Below the pieces are notes generated by a model. It ran no database searches. It saw nothing but the letters and a program-made list of their open reading frames with translations, and was not told where the DNA came from. The translations under genes and the position numbers were made by a program. Shown here piece by piece: positions 1 through 8,028 of a DNA stretch of 64,000 nucleotides; the stretch's first letter is position 1; each line of letters starts with the position of its first letter. Source of the DNA: Bog-159 sp963738345 (GTDB taxonomy: Bacteria > Acidobacteriota > Terriglobia > Bryobacterales > Bryobacteraceae); contig CAVTWI010000002.1 of NCBI GenBank assembly GCA_963738345.1, positions 496,001-560,000 on the forward strand. Reading direction: 5' to 3'.

Positions 1-177
1 ATTCTGGACGTTAGTTCGCAGCAGACGCCGGTGTTGTACGCGACCAACAGCATCGATATCACGCAGGACATCATCGCGTTGTACGACAAGAACGCTCCGG
101 CGGCGACCACGCAGAGCAAGCCGGCTGCGCCTCCGCCGACGGCGGCTAAGCCCGCTGCCACGCCCGCGAAGCCGTAA
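1..177 (+). CDS. OmpH/Skp-like periplasmic chaperone, C-terminal fragment
   Basis: The reading frame is open from the first base and stops at TAA 175-177, so only the last 58 residues are visible. The segment VLYATNSIDITQDIIALYD resembles the end of OmpH/Skp family proteins, where a beta strand is followed by a short 'vDvT..ii..yn' helix. A Pro/Ala/Lys-rich tail (PAAPPPTAAKPAATPAKP) follows, which looks disordered. Skp-type proteins hold unfolded outer-membrane proteins in the periplasm. The signal peptide and the coiled-coil arms would lie upstream of the window. The family call rests on a short stretch and is moderate. Confidence 0.6.
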   Translation: MLDVSSQQTPVLYATNSIDITQDIIALYDKNAPAATTQSKPAAPPPTAAKPAATPAKP

Positions 178-189
178 GGGATAGCCCGT

Positions 190-210
190 CTGGCCCGGCC
201 GGCGGGCCAG
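190..210 (+). terminator. GC-rich hairpin after the OmpH-like gene
   Basis: An 8-bp perfect inverted repeat (CTGGCCCG / CGGGCCAG) with a 5-nt loop lies 12 nt after the stop of the OmpH-like gene. No T-run follows, so it is a terminator-like or mRNA-end-stabilising hairpin rather than a classical intrinsic terminator. Confidence 0.4.
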
Positions 211-234
211 TGGTAATCTAAGGTTGAGGTTGCT

Positions 235-963
235 ATGAGACTTCTCGGCGCGCTCGGTGCAGTCTTACTGGCGGTGGTGGCTGGGGGAACTGTTTACGGC
301 CAGGCTAAGTCCGTTGGCGGATTTGGCAACGTGGTGTTTCCGGCATCGGGACACGCGCCGGCCGGAGTGAACCCGTGGGGCAATATCGTATCGCCCGCGC
401 TACCGCAAGGCGCGGCTGCATTTGCGACCGGTAATTCGGCGATGGCCGGTAGCCGGTACGGGAGTTTAGTGCCTGGCTTCACTGCGGGGTCGGGCAACGG
501 GCGGGGCACGGGTAGCGGACGGCGGCGCGGCGGGTCATCTGGAATCTATGCGTATCCGGTTTTCATTGGCGGATATGGGTACGCGCCGGGCTACGATAAT
601 TCGCAGGCCGAGGGGGCGCCGGCTAATGGCGCGGCTCCTTCGCAAACGCCGGTAGTGATCAACCAATATTTCGGGACACAGCCTGCGGGGGATGCTCCGG
701 CCCCCGAAGCAGGTGCTTCCAATTTCCACTATTACCAGCCGCAGGCGAATGAAGAGCAGGCGCCGGCCGGCGATTCGACTTATTACTTGATCGCGTTCAA
801 AGACCATACCGTGTATTCGGCGGTTGCCTATTACACGGATGGCGACACGCTGCATTATTTCACGCAGGGGAACGTTCACAACCAAGTTTCGTTATCGCTG
901 GTGGATCGCGCGTTGACGGAACAGTTGAACCGGCCGCGCAATGTCACGGTGCGCCTGCCTTAA
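235..963 (+). CDS. secreted Gly/Ala-rich hypothetical protein
   Basis: The 242-residue product begins with a Sec-type signal peptide (about residues 1-22). A low-complexity Gly/Ala/Pro region follows to about residue 175, containing a basic Gly/Arg stretch (RGTGSGRRRGG) and a Tyr/Gly-rich stretch (GGYGYAPGYDN). The last 60 residues look like a compact domain rich in Tyr, His and Asp, beginning YYLIAFKDHTVYSAVAYY and ending in VTVRLP. It is probably exported or surface-associated. No catalytic motif is visible. It follows the OmpH-like gene by 57 bp and ends 4 bp inside the convergent EEP-family gene. Function unknown. Confidence 0.75.
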   Translation: MRLLGALGAVLLAVVAGGTVYGQAKSVGGFGNVVFPASGHAPAGVNPWGNIVSPALPQGAAAFATGNSAMAGSRYGSLVPGFTAGSGNGRGTGSGRRRGGSSGIYAYPVFIGGYGYAPGYDNSQAEGAPANGAAPSQTPVVINQYFGTQPAGDAPAPEAGASNFHYYQPQANEEQAPAGDSTYYLIAFKDHTVYSAVAYYTDGDTLHYFTQGNVHNQVSLSLVDRALTEQLNRPRNVTVRLP

Positions 964-1700
964 TCGATTTCCACGATCATGATCGAGTGGTCCGAAATTC
1001 GCGCGGTTCGTTCCTTGTGAGAATACCGGCAGGATGTGACACGCGGTAGTAGTGCAGGGGCCGCGAACGCATGATCCACCCGGAACCCATTGCCGGGCAC
1101 GCCACCCTTCAACTTCGAATACCAGGTGTACTCTAGTGTTCCGGGGTTGTGATTCCTCCACAGGTCGGTCCAGCCCAAGGTCGATAACCGGCTGAAGTGC
1201 TCCGCGCATACGAAGGTTTTCCCGGTTTCATCGAAGCGGTGCGCGCCTGTGTTCCAATCGCCGGCGAACAGGAACGGCTGGTGCAATCGGGTTTCCGCGG
1301 CTTGCAGCACGGCATCCCAGAAACGAGCCTTGGCCACGTTTGCGGGGTGTGTTTTGCCGGACCCTGCGGCCATGATATGCAATACCGCGATACCGAAGCC
1401 ATACTCCGGCAGATCGACGTCCAGCCACCGGACGGCGCAACCAGGCGGGGCGGGACAGGGCCGCGTGCGGCGTAGCGGGGTGCGCGAAAAGACCGCGATT
1501 CCGTTCTGATTTTCGGCCGGATGGCTGGTCTCCACGTATCGCCAATCCCTGTCTTTCATTGCGGCACATAGCTCCACACCGGGCTTGGCGCGGTATTCGG
1601 TTACTGCGGCCACGTCAGGGTCGTAAGCCGAGATTTCCTCTACGATGCGAGCCAGGCGGGCGCCACCGCCATCCTGAATGTTCCAGACCAGCAATCTCAT
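960..1700 (-). CDS. endonuclease/exonuclease/phosphatase (EEP) family protein
   Basis: This 246-residue protein has the EEP fold signatures in the right order. LLVWNIQDGG is near the N-terminus, DPDVAAVTEYR carries the metal-binding Glu, FAGDWNTG is the central catalytic Asp/Asn motif, and SDHSIMIVEID at the C-terminus carries the catalytic Asp-His pair. Family members hydrolyse phosphodiester or phosphomonoester bonds in DNA, RNA, lipids or nucleotides with Mg2+, so the substrate cannot be told from sequence alone. There is no signal peptide, so it is probably cytoplasmic. It converges on the preceding secreted protein with a 4-bp overlap and starts 4 bp after the stop of the small gene upstream, suggesting co-transcription with it. 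Confidence 0.85.
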   Translation of the reverse strand: MRLLVWNIQDGGGARLARIVEEISAYDPDVAAVTEYRAKPGVELCAAMKDRDWRYVETSHPAENQNGIAVFSRTPLRRTRPCPAPPGCAVRWLDVDLPEYGFGIAVLHIMAAGSGKTHPANVAKARFWDAVLQAAETRLHQPFLFAGDWNTGAHRFDETGKTFVCAEHFSRLSTLGWTDLWRNHNPGTLEYTWYSKLKGGVPGNGFRVDHAFAAPALLPRVTSCRYSHKERTARISDHSIMIVEID

Positions 1701-1704
1701 GGCG

Positions 1705-1995
1705 TCAAAAACCCAAGAGTTCCCTCAATCTGCTTTTTCGCGCTACATCCGCCGGCGAACCGCCCGGCCGTTGGAGCCACGCGTCAAACATGTTTCTGGT
1801 TAGTTTATGCTGGGTGCCCGGCTCGCGCGATTCCACGGTGAATTCGTGCTGTCCCTTCGGATCGTAGGGCACGTTGTCACAGCGCCGGAACCGGTCGATA
1901 GCCAGCCCCACGGCTTCGTATAACGTCCGCGCATCCAGCTCAATGGCATGCTCGACACCATCGGAATCCCTGAACGAAACGCGGCACCGCTTCAC
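1705..1995 (-). CDS. small hypothetical protein (96 aa)
   Basis: A 96-residue soluble protein beginning MKRCRVSFRDSDGVEHAIEL. It is predicted to form an N-terminal beta hairpin followed by a helix (ARTLYEAVGLAIDRF) and a C-terminal basic helix. No family is recognised with certainty. It lies just upstream of, and in the same direction as, the EEP-family gene (4-bp gap), so the two are probably one transcript. Composition and codon use match neighbouring genes, which supports a real gene. Confidence 0.65.
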   Translation of the reverse strand: MKRCRVSFRDSDGVEHAIELDARTLYEAVGLAIDRFRRCDNVPYDPKGQHEFTVESREPGTQHKLTRNMFDAWLQRPGGSPADVARKSRLRELLGF

Positions 1996-2028
1996 GCGAG
2001 TAGATTACCATGTTTCGCCTTTTGTTCG

Positions 2029-2409
2029 CTAGTTAAATCGGCTCACAAAATCGATATCGCCTTCCAGAAAATCGAGGCGCGGCAGGTCTGGCGGCGCAAC
2101 CCACCGGATCTCTTCGAAGATGCGATTGCGCGGTTCGCCTTCAAATTCCACGACATTGAAAAAGATCAGCAGGATGGGGCTTTTGCCGGGATAAGCGAAC
2201 TGGTAGCGCTCAACCTCCGGTCCGATGGCGGCGCGAATTTCCAGTTCTTCGTGCAACTCGCGCGCCAGCGCTTGGGGGGGGGCCTCGCCGGCCTCGACCT
2301 TGCCGCCGGGAAACTCCCATTTCAAGGGATGCGCCGGTGACGACGCGCTGCGGCGGCAGACCAGAATGTGCCCCCCGCGGCGGATGATGGCAGCCACCAC
2401 CGTTGTCAT
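2029..2409 (-). CDS. NUDIX hydrolase (MutT-like)
   Basis: A 126-residue protein starting MTTVVAAIIRRGGHILVCRR. The open frame extends upstream to 2799, but the ATG at 2409 is chosen because the NUDIX fold starts there and the upstream part is out of frame with the radical SAM gene. The NUDIX box is clear: GGKVEAGEAPPQALARELHE, immediately continued by EL. It ends in a WV.P..L..LDFLEGD segment typical of small MutT/CTP-pyrophosphohydrolase-like enzymes. These enzymes hydrolyse oxidised or excess nucleoside triphosphates using Mg2+. It begins 13 bp after the radical SAM gene on the same strand. Confidence 0.88.
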   Translation of the reverse strand: MTTVVAAIIRRGGHILVCRRSASSPAHPLKWEFPGGKVEAGEAPPQALARELHEELEIRAAIGPEVERYQFAYPGKSPILLIFFNVVEFEGEPRNRIFEEIRWVAPPDLPRLDFLEGDIDFVSRFN

Positions 2410-2422
2410 GACGCGGTCACTC

Positions 2423-3580
2423 TTACGCCAACTCCAGCGCCTTGAACCGCTCCAGTTCGGAAGCCGGCATCTCGGGTAGCTTATCGATGCGCTGGCGGAA
2501 CCACGCCCAGGGAATATGGAAGAGTTGCACGCTGGGCTGAAACTTGGAGCTGTCCTGGATGAAGCAGCTATGCGTACACCAACAGTTGGCTTTGGGGATG
2601 GCGCCCACTTCCGCGCGCATGGCATCGGAGGCCAAGGCGCGCTGCACGTCGAAATCGAAGTCCGCCAGACTGCCGACAATGCCCCGCATTTCGCAGGCGC
2701 GGAAGCGTCCGTTGTGATCGATGACGATAGACGTTTCGCCAGCCGTACAGGGCATCGGCCACTTCGTGGGGGATTCCAGGCACTGCTCGTGCAGGTCAAA
2801 ATGGAAGCGCAGATTGCCCAGATAAAACATCTTCGCGAAGTGGCGCACGCCGGGCGCCAGATTGGCGAAAAGCTTGCCCGCGTAATGCCGATGGAAGGGC
2901 ATGAGGCGGCGATGGAGCGCGGCTACGCCTTCCCGCGATAATTGTTTCAGCGTGGGGTCGGGGGCGGCGCCGCGCACCACTTCGAAATATTGTCCGTCGA
3001 TGTGGGTGTTCTCCATCAGGTGGAGGCCCAGGGCTACGATCTCGTTATAGTTTTCGCGGGTAATCACGGTGAGCACGTTGCGGCGCAGGCGTCGCACGCC
3101 GGCATAGCGTTTTTCGGCCTGCTCCATGGTGGCCAGGGTGCGGACGAAATTATGCGGAACGCCACGGATGGAATCGTGGGTATTGGCCAGGCCGTCGAGG
3201 GAGAAGTTCAAGTCGATGGCGGCTTCGGGGCAGAGTTCGAGCATGCGATCGACGGCGCGGAAGATTTTATCGGGCAGCAGACCGTTGGTGGGCAGATTGA
3301 TATTTCGGACGCCGTTGCGGTGGACGAACATGGCGACGATATCGGCAAGGTCATCGCGCAGGAAGGGTTCGCCGCCCGAGAGCCACAGTTTGCGGAAAGG
3401 CGGAGCGGTGGCCGAGATGCGCTCGATCTGCGGCGTGGTGAGATCGTCGGGGCTGTTCAGCTTGTCAAAATAGAAGCAGGTGCGGCATAGCGAATTGCAG
3501 CGCGAGGTTACGAACAGGAAGAGCGAGTTAAATTCGCGCGCGCGTACGCGTTCCTTTAGGATGGGGAAATACTGCCGCAT
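2423..3580 (-). CDS. radical SAM protein with SPASM-like C-terminus
   Basis: The radical SAM cluster motif is CNSLCRTC (CxxxCxxC) in TSRCNSLCRTCFYF near residue 27 of the chosen start. The SAM-binding GGEP element follows (LWLSGGEPFLRDD). The C-terminus has further Cys residues (HEQCLES, PCTAGE, RACEMR and CWCTHSC), indicating a SPASM-like region that can bind auxiliary FeS clusters. The open frame reaches 3676, but that would overlap the divergent IscU-like gene. The ATG at 3580 (MRQYFPILKERV) places the motif at a normal distance. Radical SAM/SPASM proteins modify peptides or mature cofactors, and the substrate is not evident here. The divergent FeS scaffold gene next door may be relevant. 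Confidence 0.85.
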   Translation of the reverse strand: MRQYFPILKERVRAREFNSLFLFVTSRCNSLCRTCFYFDKLNSPDDLTTPQIERISATAPPFRKLWLSGGEPFLRDDLADIVAMFVHRNGVRNINLPTNGLLPDKIFRAVDRMLELCPEAAIDLNFSLDGLANTHDSIRGVPHNFVRTLATMEQAEKRYAGVRRLRRNVLTVITRENYNEIVALGLHLMENTHIDGQYFEVVRGAAPDPTLKQLSREGVAALHRRLMPFHRHYAGKLFANLAPGVRHFAKMFYLGNLRFHFDLHEQCLESPTKWPMPCTAGETSIVIDHNGRFRACEMRGIVGSLADFDFDVQRALASDAMRAEVGAIPKANCWCTHSCFIQDSSKFQPSVQLFHIPWAWFRQRIDKLPEMPASELERFKALELA

Positions 3581-3607
3581 GAGTACAATTGCAGCATAGA
3601 TGGCGGC

Positions 3608-4006
3608 ATGGATGGAGGCTCGGTGTATTCCGAACGGTTGCTCGATCATTTTCAGAATCCGCGCAATGTGGGGCAACTGGCTCCGCCGGCGGTGACGGTG
3701 GAAGCGTCGAATCCGGCGTGCGGTGATGTGCTGCGGCTCTCTGCATTGTTTCGCGCGGGGCGGATAGCGGAGGCGCGATACCAGACGCGGGGGTGCACGG
3801 CATCCATTGCAGCGGGGTCGGCACTGACCGAGTGGTTGACCGGCAAGACGGCGGCGGAGGCGGCCGCGCTACGCCCCGACGTGTTGGAGGAAGCGGTGGG
3901 CGGGCTGAGCGCGGAATCAAAGCACGCGGCGGTGCTGGGGGCGGACGCGGCACATGCGCTGGCACGGGCGGTGGGCGCCGCGGCGATTCACGCTCCCTCT
4001 AAATAA
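3608..4006 (+). CDS. IscU/NifU-N-like FeS scaffold lacking the third cysteine
   Basis: A 132-residue protein of the IscU/SufU/NifU N-terminal family. Visible signatures are YSERLLDHFQNPRN near the start, NPACGD with ligand Cys38 and Asp40, and RGCTASIAAGSALTEWLTGKT-type sequence with Cys63. The third conserved Cys, found in classical IscU within a 'KxHCS' loop, is replaced by Ala107 in ESKHAAVLGADA. Family members assemble [2Fe-2S] clusters delivered by a cysteine desulfurase. Loss of one ligand suggests altered cluster binding or a non-scaffold role. It is divergent from the radical SAM gene with a 27-bp gap. No isc or suf partner is in the window. Confidence 0.85.
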   Translation: MDGGSVYSERLLDHFQNPRNVGQLAPPAVTVEASNPACGDVLRLSALFRAGRIAEARYQTRGCTASIAAGSALTEWLTGKTAAEAAALRPDVLEEAVGGLSAESKHAAVLGADAAHALARAVGAAAIHAPSK

Positions 4007-4057
4007 TGCGTCTTCGCGGCAGGCCTGCGTCGTATTTGCTTGCGAGGTGGGAATTAA

Positions 4058-4594
4058 ATGAAAATCGCAGCAATTGCAATCGCGGCATTGATGATTCCGG
4101 CGTGGGCGCAGGAGATCAAAATGCCGGTGAATCTCGACGCGCTGGCCGATAAAGCCGATGACGCCGTCACGGTATCGCTGGACAAGTCCATGCTCCAGTT
4201 CGCCAGCAAATTTCTTCATGACAATGACGGCGACGACCAAGACCTACGCAAAATGGTGGCGGGTTTGGAATCGATTTACGTGCGCAGCTTCGAATTCCGG
4301 CACGAGAACGAATACAGTATGGCGGATGTGGACGGCATTCGCAGCCAGTTACAGAGCCCCGCATGGGGACGGTTGGTGGGGGTACGGTCGAAGCACGGCG
4401 ACAACGTAGACGTGTTTTTCAAAGACGGTGGCAACGGCAAACTGGGCGGCATCGTGGTGATTGCCGCGGAGCCCCGGGAACTCACCATCGTCAATATCAT
4501 CGGCAATCTCGACCCCGAGAAGCTGGCGGAATTAGGCGGCGAATTCGGGATCCCGAAGTTTGAACGGACCCGCATGCATCGGGAGGCGCGATGA
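4058..4594 (+). CDS. DUF4252 family secreted protein
   Basis: A 178-residue protein with a short signal peptide (MKIAAIAIAALMIPAWAQE). The mature part has the DUF4252 pattern: a helical LDALADKADDAVTVSLDKSML segment, IYVRSFEFRHENEYS, a GWGRLVGV-like strand (here AWGRLVGVRSK), VDVFFKDGG and a C-terminal IVNIIGNLDPEKLAELGG. Family members are periplasmic or lipoproteins of unknown function, often next to ECF sigma factor or stress operons, but no sigma gene is seen here. Its stop overlaps the start of the next gene by 4 bp (ATGA), so the two are translationally coupled. Confidence 0.8.
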   Translation: MKIAAIAIAALMIPAWAQEIKMPVNLDALADKADDAVTVSLDKSMLQFASKFLHDNDGDDQDLRKMVAGLESIYVRSFEFRHENEYSMADVDGIRSQLQSPAWGRLVGVRSKHGDNVDVFFKDGGNGKLGGIVVIAAEPRELTIVNIIGNLDPEKLAELGGEFGIPKFERTRMHREAR

Positions 4595-5115
4595 GCGCGC
4601 GGTGGCTGGCGGTAGCTTTGCTGGCGCTGTCGGCGGCGGGCGCGGCGTTCGGCGGCGATGCGGAATTCGATCGCATTGTAAAGGCCATCGAGACGCATTA
4701 CGGAACGCGGCCGACGCATATTCCGTTCATGGGGGTGGCCAACTTTTTCGTAAAAGTGGCCCACCCCGAGGGCGCCAGCGGCATTAAGTTGGCAGTGTTC
4801 GAAGGCATCGCTTCGCAATCGGGCGATGGGAGCCGGAATGATGTCTGGCGGGACCGCGACCGGTTCATGGATAGCCTTTCGGGATCGCACCTGCATCCCC
4901 TGGTGCGCGTGCACTCGCGCCAGAACGGCGAGGCCACTTACATCTTCATGGATCCGGAGGGGAAGGCGGGCAAGTCCACAAGGGTATTGGTGGCGACGTT
5001 CGGGCGGGACGATGCGACCGTAGTAGAGGTGAAGGCGAACGTGGAGCGGTTGCTCAAGTCGCTGCAGGATCCGGGCGATGCCAAGCATACGCTGGTGGGC
5101 GGCGACACTGAGTAG
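4591..5115 (+). CDS. secreted hypothetical protein coupled to DUF4252 gene
   Basis: A 174-residue protein with a signal peptide (MSARWLAVALLALSAAGAAFGG). The mature region includes HIPFMGVANFFVKVAHPEGASG, AVFEG and ATYIFMDPEGKAGKSTRVLVATF, suggesting an alternating beta/alpha fold. The C-terminal VVEVKANVERLLKSL recalls the end of DUF4252 proteins, so it may be a divergent paralogue of the upstream gene. It overlaps that gene by ATGA and was probably made alongside it in the periplasm. No catalytic motif is seen. Confidence 0.7.
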   Translation: MSARWLAVALLALSAAGAAFGGDAEFDRIVKAIETHYGTRPTHIPFMGVANFFVKVAHPEGASGIKLAVFEGIASQSGDGSRNDVWRDRDRFMDSLSGSHLHPLVRVHSRQNGEATYIFMDPEGKAGKSTRVLVATFGRDDATVVEVKANVERLLKSLQDPGDAKHTLVGGDTE

Positions 5116-5250
5116 TCTTTTTCCTTGGGGCTGCACGGGTGGCGAGATCTTCAAACTCAGCCCTCGGGTGGCCCCGAAAATTAGAAATCCCGCGGCGTGG
5201 GACACCCGCACCCCCCGCGCGCTGCTGCCAGCACTCGTGATATAAACGGC

Positions 5251-6531
5251 TTGTTGAGCAAAACCAGCGTCTCGTCGCGGGACAGGTTGCGCACTGCCCT
5301 GGCTCACCGCGAACCGGATCGCATTCCGCTGGATTTTGGCAGCACCGCCGTTACCGGCGTCCACGTCAGTTGCGTGGCGGCCCTCCGTCGATACTACGGC
5401 CTGCCCCCCGGTCCCGTTAAGGTCCACGAGCCTTACCAGATGCTTGGGCTAATCGAGGATGACCTGCGTGCCGCTATGGGCCTCGATGTTACGGGCGTAT
5501 TCCCCCGCAAGACCATGTTCGGCTCTTCATCCACCGAGTGGAAGGAGTGGGATTTTCGCGGACTTCCGGTTCTCGTTCCTACGGACTTTCGTATCAGAAC
5601 CGAACCCAACGGCGACATCCTGATCTTCCCGGAAGGCGATGAGTCCGCTCCCGCCAGCGCCCGTATGCCGGTGGGAAGCGCTTTCTTCGATACTATTGTT
5701 CGTCAGCCCGAGATCGACGAAGACAAGCTCGACCCCGTCGACAATCTGGAAGAGTTTACTCCGATTTCCGCCGAAGACCTGGAGCATCTCGATCGTTCCG
5801 TACGCGCCGTCGCCGGCGGCGGCTATGGCGTATCCGCATCCTTTGGCGGCACCGCGTTCGGCGATATCGCCCTGGTGCCGGCGCCGTTTCTGAAGAATCC
5901 GCGCGGCATTCGCGATGTCACGGAATGGTATATGTCGACGCGCACGCGCCGCCCCTACATCCACAAGATTTTCGAATACCAGTGCGAAATTGGAATTCAA
6001 AACCTCGCGCGCATACACGCGCGCATCGGCGATGCGGTGGATAGCGTGTTCCTTTGCGGCACCGACTTCGGCACACAGACTTCGTCGTTCTGTTCCGTCG
6101 CCACCTTCCGCGAACTGTGGTTCCCTTATTACAAGCGGGTGAACGATTGGGTCCACGCGAACACCGGTTGGAAGTGTTTCAAACACTCTTGCGGCAGTGT
6201 GGAGCGTTTCTTCGAGAGCTTTATCGAAGCCGGGTTCGATATTATCAATCCGGTCCAATGCTCTGCTACCGGCATGGATCCGGCCACGCTAAAACGCAAG
6301 TACGGCGATCGCCTGGTTTTCTGGGGCGGTGGCGTCGATACGCAGAACACTCTTCCCTTCGGCACGCCTCAGCAGGTGCGCGAAGAGGTCCTACGCCGCT
6401 GCGAAATCTTCGCTCCCGGTGGCGGCTTCGTATTCAACGCAATTCACAATTTACAATCCGGCACGCCGGTCGCAAATATCGTCGCTATGCTGGATGCCGT
6501 CCACGAATTCAACGGAGTCGCCCATGTCTGA
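5251..6531 (+). CDS. uroporphyrinogen decarboxylase-fold methyltransferase (corrinoid operon)
   Basis: A UroD-superfamily protein of the type used as methyltransferases in corrinoid systems (MtaA/CmuA-like), about 426 residues. It begins with the typical RDRLRTALAHREPDRIPLDF. A metal-ligand-like H-x-C is at FKHSCGS (about residue 311). The C-terminal segment is GGGFVFNAIHNLQSGTP, where other members have Cys, so the third metal ligand differs. The frame is open from GTG 5197; TTG 5251 is preferred because it removes an unusual Pro/Arg-rich lead, but no clear Shine-Dalgarno decides the start. It overlaps the corrinoid protein by 8 bp. I infer that it transfers a methyl group from an unknown donor to the corrinoid protein. 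Confidence 0.8.
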   Translation: MLSKTSVSSRDRLRTALAHREPDRIPLDFGSTAVTGVHVSCVAALRRYYGLPPGPVKVHEPYQMLGLIEDDLRAAMGLDVTGVFPRKTMFGSSSTEWKEWDFRGLPVLVPTDFRIRTEPNGDILIFPEGDESAPASARMPVGSAFFDTIVRQPEIDEDKLDPVDNLEEFTPISAEDLEHLDRSVRAVAGGGYGVSASFGGTAFGDIALVPAPFLKNPRGIRDVTEWYMSTRTRRPYIHKIFEYQCEIGIQNLARIHARIGDAVDSVFLCGTDFGTQTSSFCSVATFRELWFPYYKRVNDWVHANTGWKCFKHSCGSVERFFESFIEAGFDIINPVQCSATGMDPATLKRKYGDRLVFWGGGVDTQNTLPFGTPQQVREEVLRRCEIFAPGGGFVFNAIHNLQSGTPVANIVAMLDAVHEFNGVAHV

Positions 6532-7159
6532 TCTATCGAACCTTCGCCAAGCCGTAATCGACGGCGATTGGAAGGCCGCTGCGGCCATCACCCACGCAGC
6601 CATTGCGGAAGGTATGGCGCCTCTCACCATAGTTACCGAACACCTGGTCCCTGCCATGGACGAGGTCGGCCGCCTCTTCGAGTGCGAAGACTATTTTGTC
6701 CCGGAAATGCTGCTCTCGGCGCGGGCCATGAAAGCCTCGATGGAGATTGTCCGGCCCTTGTTGGCGGCGGCGGGTACAGAGCCTGTGGGACGCGTGGTGA
6801 TCGGCACGGTGAAGGGCGATCTGCACGACATAGGGAAGAACCTGATCGCCTCAATGCTCGAAGGCGGCGGCTTTGAAGTGATCGATCTCGGCGCCGATGT
6901 ATCCCCCGAGCGCTTCATCGAAGCGGCAACCGCGCGCAACGCCAACCTGGTAGCACTCTCCGCCCTGCTCACTGTCACTATGACATCCATGAAGACCACC
7001 ATTGACGCGTTCCAGGCCGCGGGCTTGCGCGATAAGGTGAAGATCATGATTGGCGGCGCGCCCGTCACGCAGCAATATGCCGACGCGATCGGGGCGGATG
7101 GCTATGGCGATAGCGCCGGTGCGGCGGTGGCCCTAGCGCGCAGATTGGTGGCCGCGTGA
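6524..7159 (+). CDS. corrinoid (B12-binding) methyl-carrier protein
   Basis: A 211-residue two-domain protein. The N-terminal helical cap (about residues 1-85) contains EHLVPAMDEVGRLFECEDYF-type sequence, and the Rossmann-like B12 domain follows. The lower-axial-ligand motif DLHDIGKN carries His104. It continues with SMLEGGGFEVIDLGADV, SALLTVTM and GGAPVTQQYADAIGADGY, all characteristic of MtaC/MtbC/MetH-type corrinoid proteins. It carries a methyl group on cobalt between two methyltransferases. The chosen ATG overlaps the upstream UroD gene by 8 bp. The stop overlaps the GTG start of the homocysteine methyltransferase (GTGA). Confidence 0.93.
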   Translation: MSDLSNLRQAVIDGDWKAAAAITHAAIAEGMAPLTIVTEHLVPAMDEVGRLFECEDYFVPEMLLSARAMKASMEIVRPLLAAAGTEPVGRVVIGTVKGDLHDIGKNLIASMLEGGGFEVIDLGADVSPERFIEAATARNANLVALSALLTVTMTSMKTTIDAFQAAGLRDKVKIMIGGAPVTQQYADAIGADGYGDSAGAAVALARRLVAA

Positions 7160-8028
7160 GCCTTCCGCACGCATGGCTGGCAGACGGCCCGCTCATCACG
7201 GATGGCGCCTGGGGCACGGAACTGCAAGCGCGCGGACTGCCGCCCGGCGAATCGCCCGATTTCTGGAATCTCACGCATCCCGACAACGTTGAGGCGGTTG
7301 CCCGCGCCTACGTGGAAGCTGGAAGCCAGGTCATCCTCACCAATACTTTTCGTGCTAATGCCGCTGCGCTCCAAGGCGATCTGGATGCCATCAATCGCGA
7401 GGGAGTGACCCTCTCGAAACGCGCGGCCGCGGGACGTGCGCTGGTATTTGCTTCCATTGGTCCTACCGGCAAATTGCTCATGGCCGGGGAAATTTCGGTG
7501 CCTGATGCCCAAGCCGCCTTCGCCGGGCAGGCCGTCTCGCTCGCTGCCGCCGGAGCCGATGCCCTGCTGCTCGAAACCATGAGCGACATCGAAGAAGCCC
7601 GCGTGGCAGTCGATGCCGTCAAAATTACCGGCCTGCCCGTGATCGTTTCCTTTGCCTTCGATTCCGGCAAGAACAAAGACCGCACCATGACCGGCGCCAC
7701 CCCCGAGGCGGTAGCCGTCGCCATGATGGAAGCCGGGGCCGACGCGATCGGCGCCAATTGCGGCGTAGGGATCGAGTTTGCCGCGCCCGTGTGCCGCCGC
7801 CTGCATGCCGCTTGCCCCCTGCCCGTGTGGATCAAACCCAATGCGGGGCTGCCGAAGATCGAAGGTGCAGCCATTCGATACGAGACCTCGGCCGATTTTT
7901 TCGCCTCTCATTACCAGGAACTTTGCCAGTCGGGCGCTTCGTTCGTGGGCGGCTGCTGCGGCTCCACTCCCGAATTTATTCGCGCCCTCGTCTGCGCTAA
8001 AACCAAAGCGAACGCTCCATGCGCCTGA
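7156..8028 (+). CDS. homocysteine S-methyltransferase-type protein
   Basis: A 290-residue Hcy-binding TIM barrel like the N-terminal domain of MetH and of BHMT. Visible elements are DGAWGTELQARGL near the start, ILTNTFRAN, IGPTGKL, the first Zn ligand in GANCGVG (about residue 202) and the vicinal pair in GGCCGSTPEF (about residues 267-268). All three Zn ligands are present. The family transfers methyl to homocysteine, giving methionine. Lying directly after a corrinoid protein (4-bp GTGA overlap), it most likely takes methyl from that protein. No methyl-THF-binding (pterin) domain is encoded in the operon. Confidence 0.88.
   Translation: MSLPHAWLADGPLITDGAWGTELQARGLPPGESPDFWNLTHPDNVEAVARAYVEAGSQVILTNTFRANAAALQGDLDAINREGVTLSKRAAAGRALVFASIGPTGKLLMAGEISVPDAQAAFAGQAVSLAAAGADALLLETMSDIEEARVAVDAVKITGLPVIVSFAFDSGKNKDRTMTGATPEAVAVAMMEAGADAIGANCGVGIEFAAPVCRRLHAACPLPVWIKPNAGLPKIEGAAIRYETSADFFASHYQELCQSGASFVGGCCGSTPEFIRALVCAKTKANAPCA

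Noticed and set aside
5116..5250. Cobalamin riboswitch before the corrinoid operon
   Set aside because: No B12-box-like GCCACTG element was seen in the 135-nt gap.
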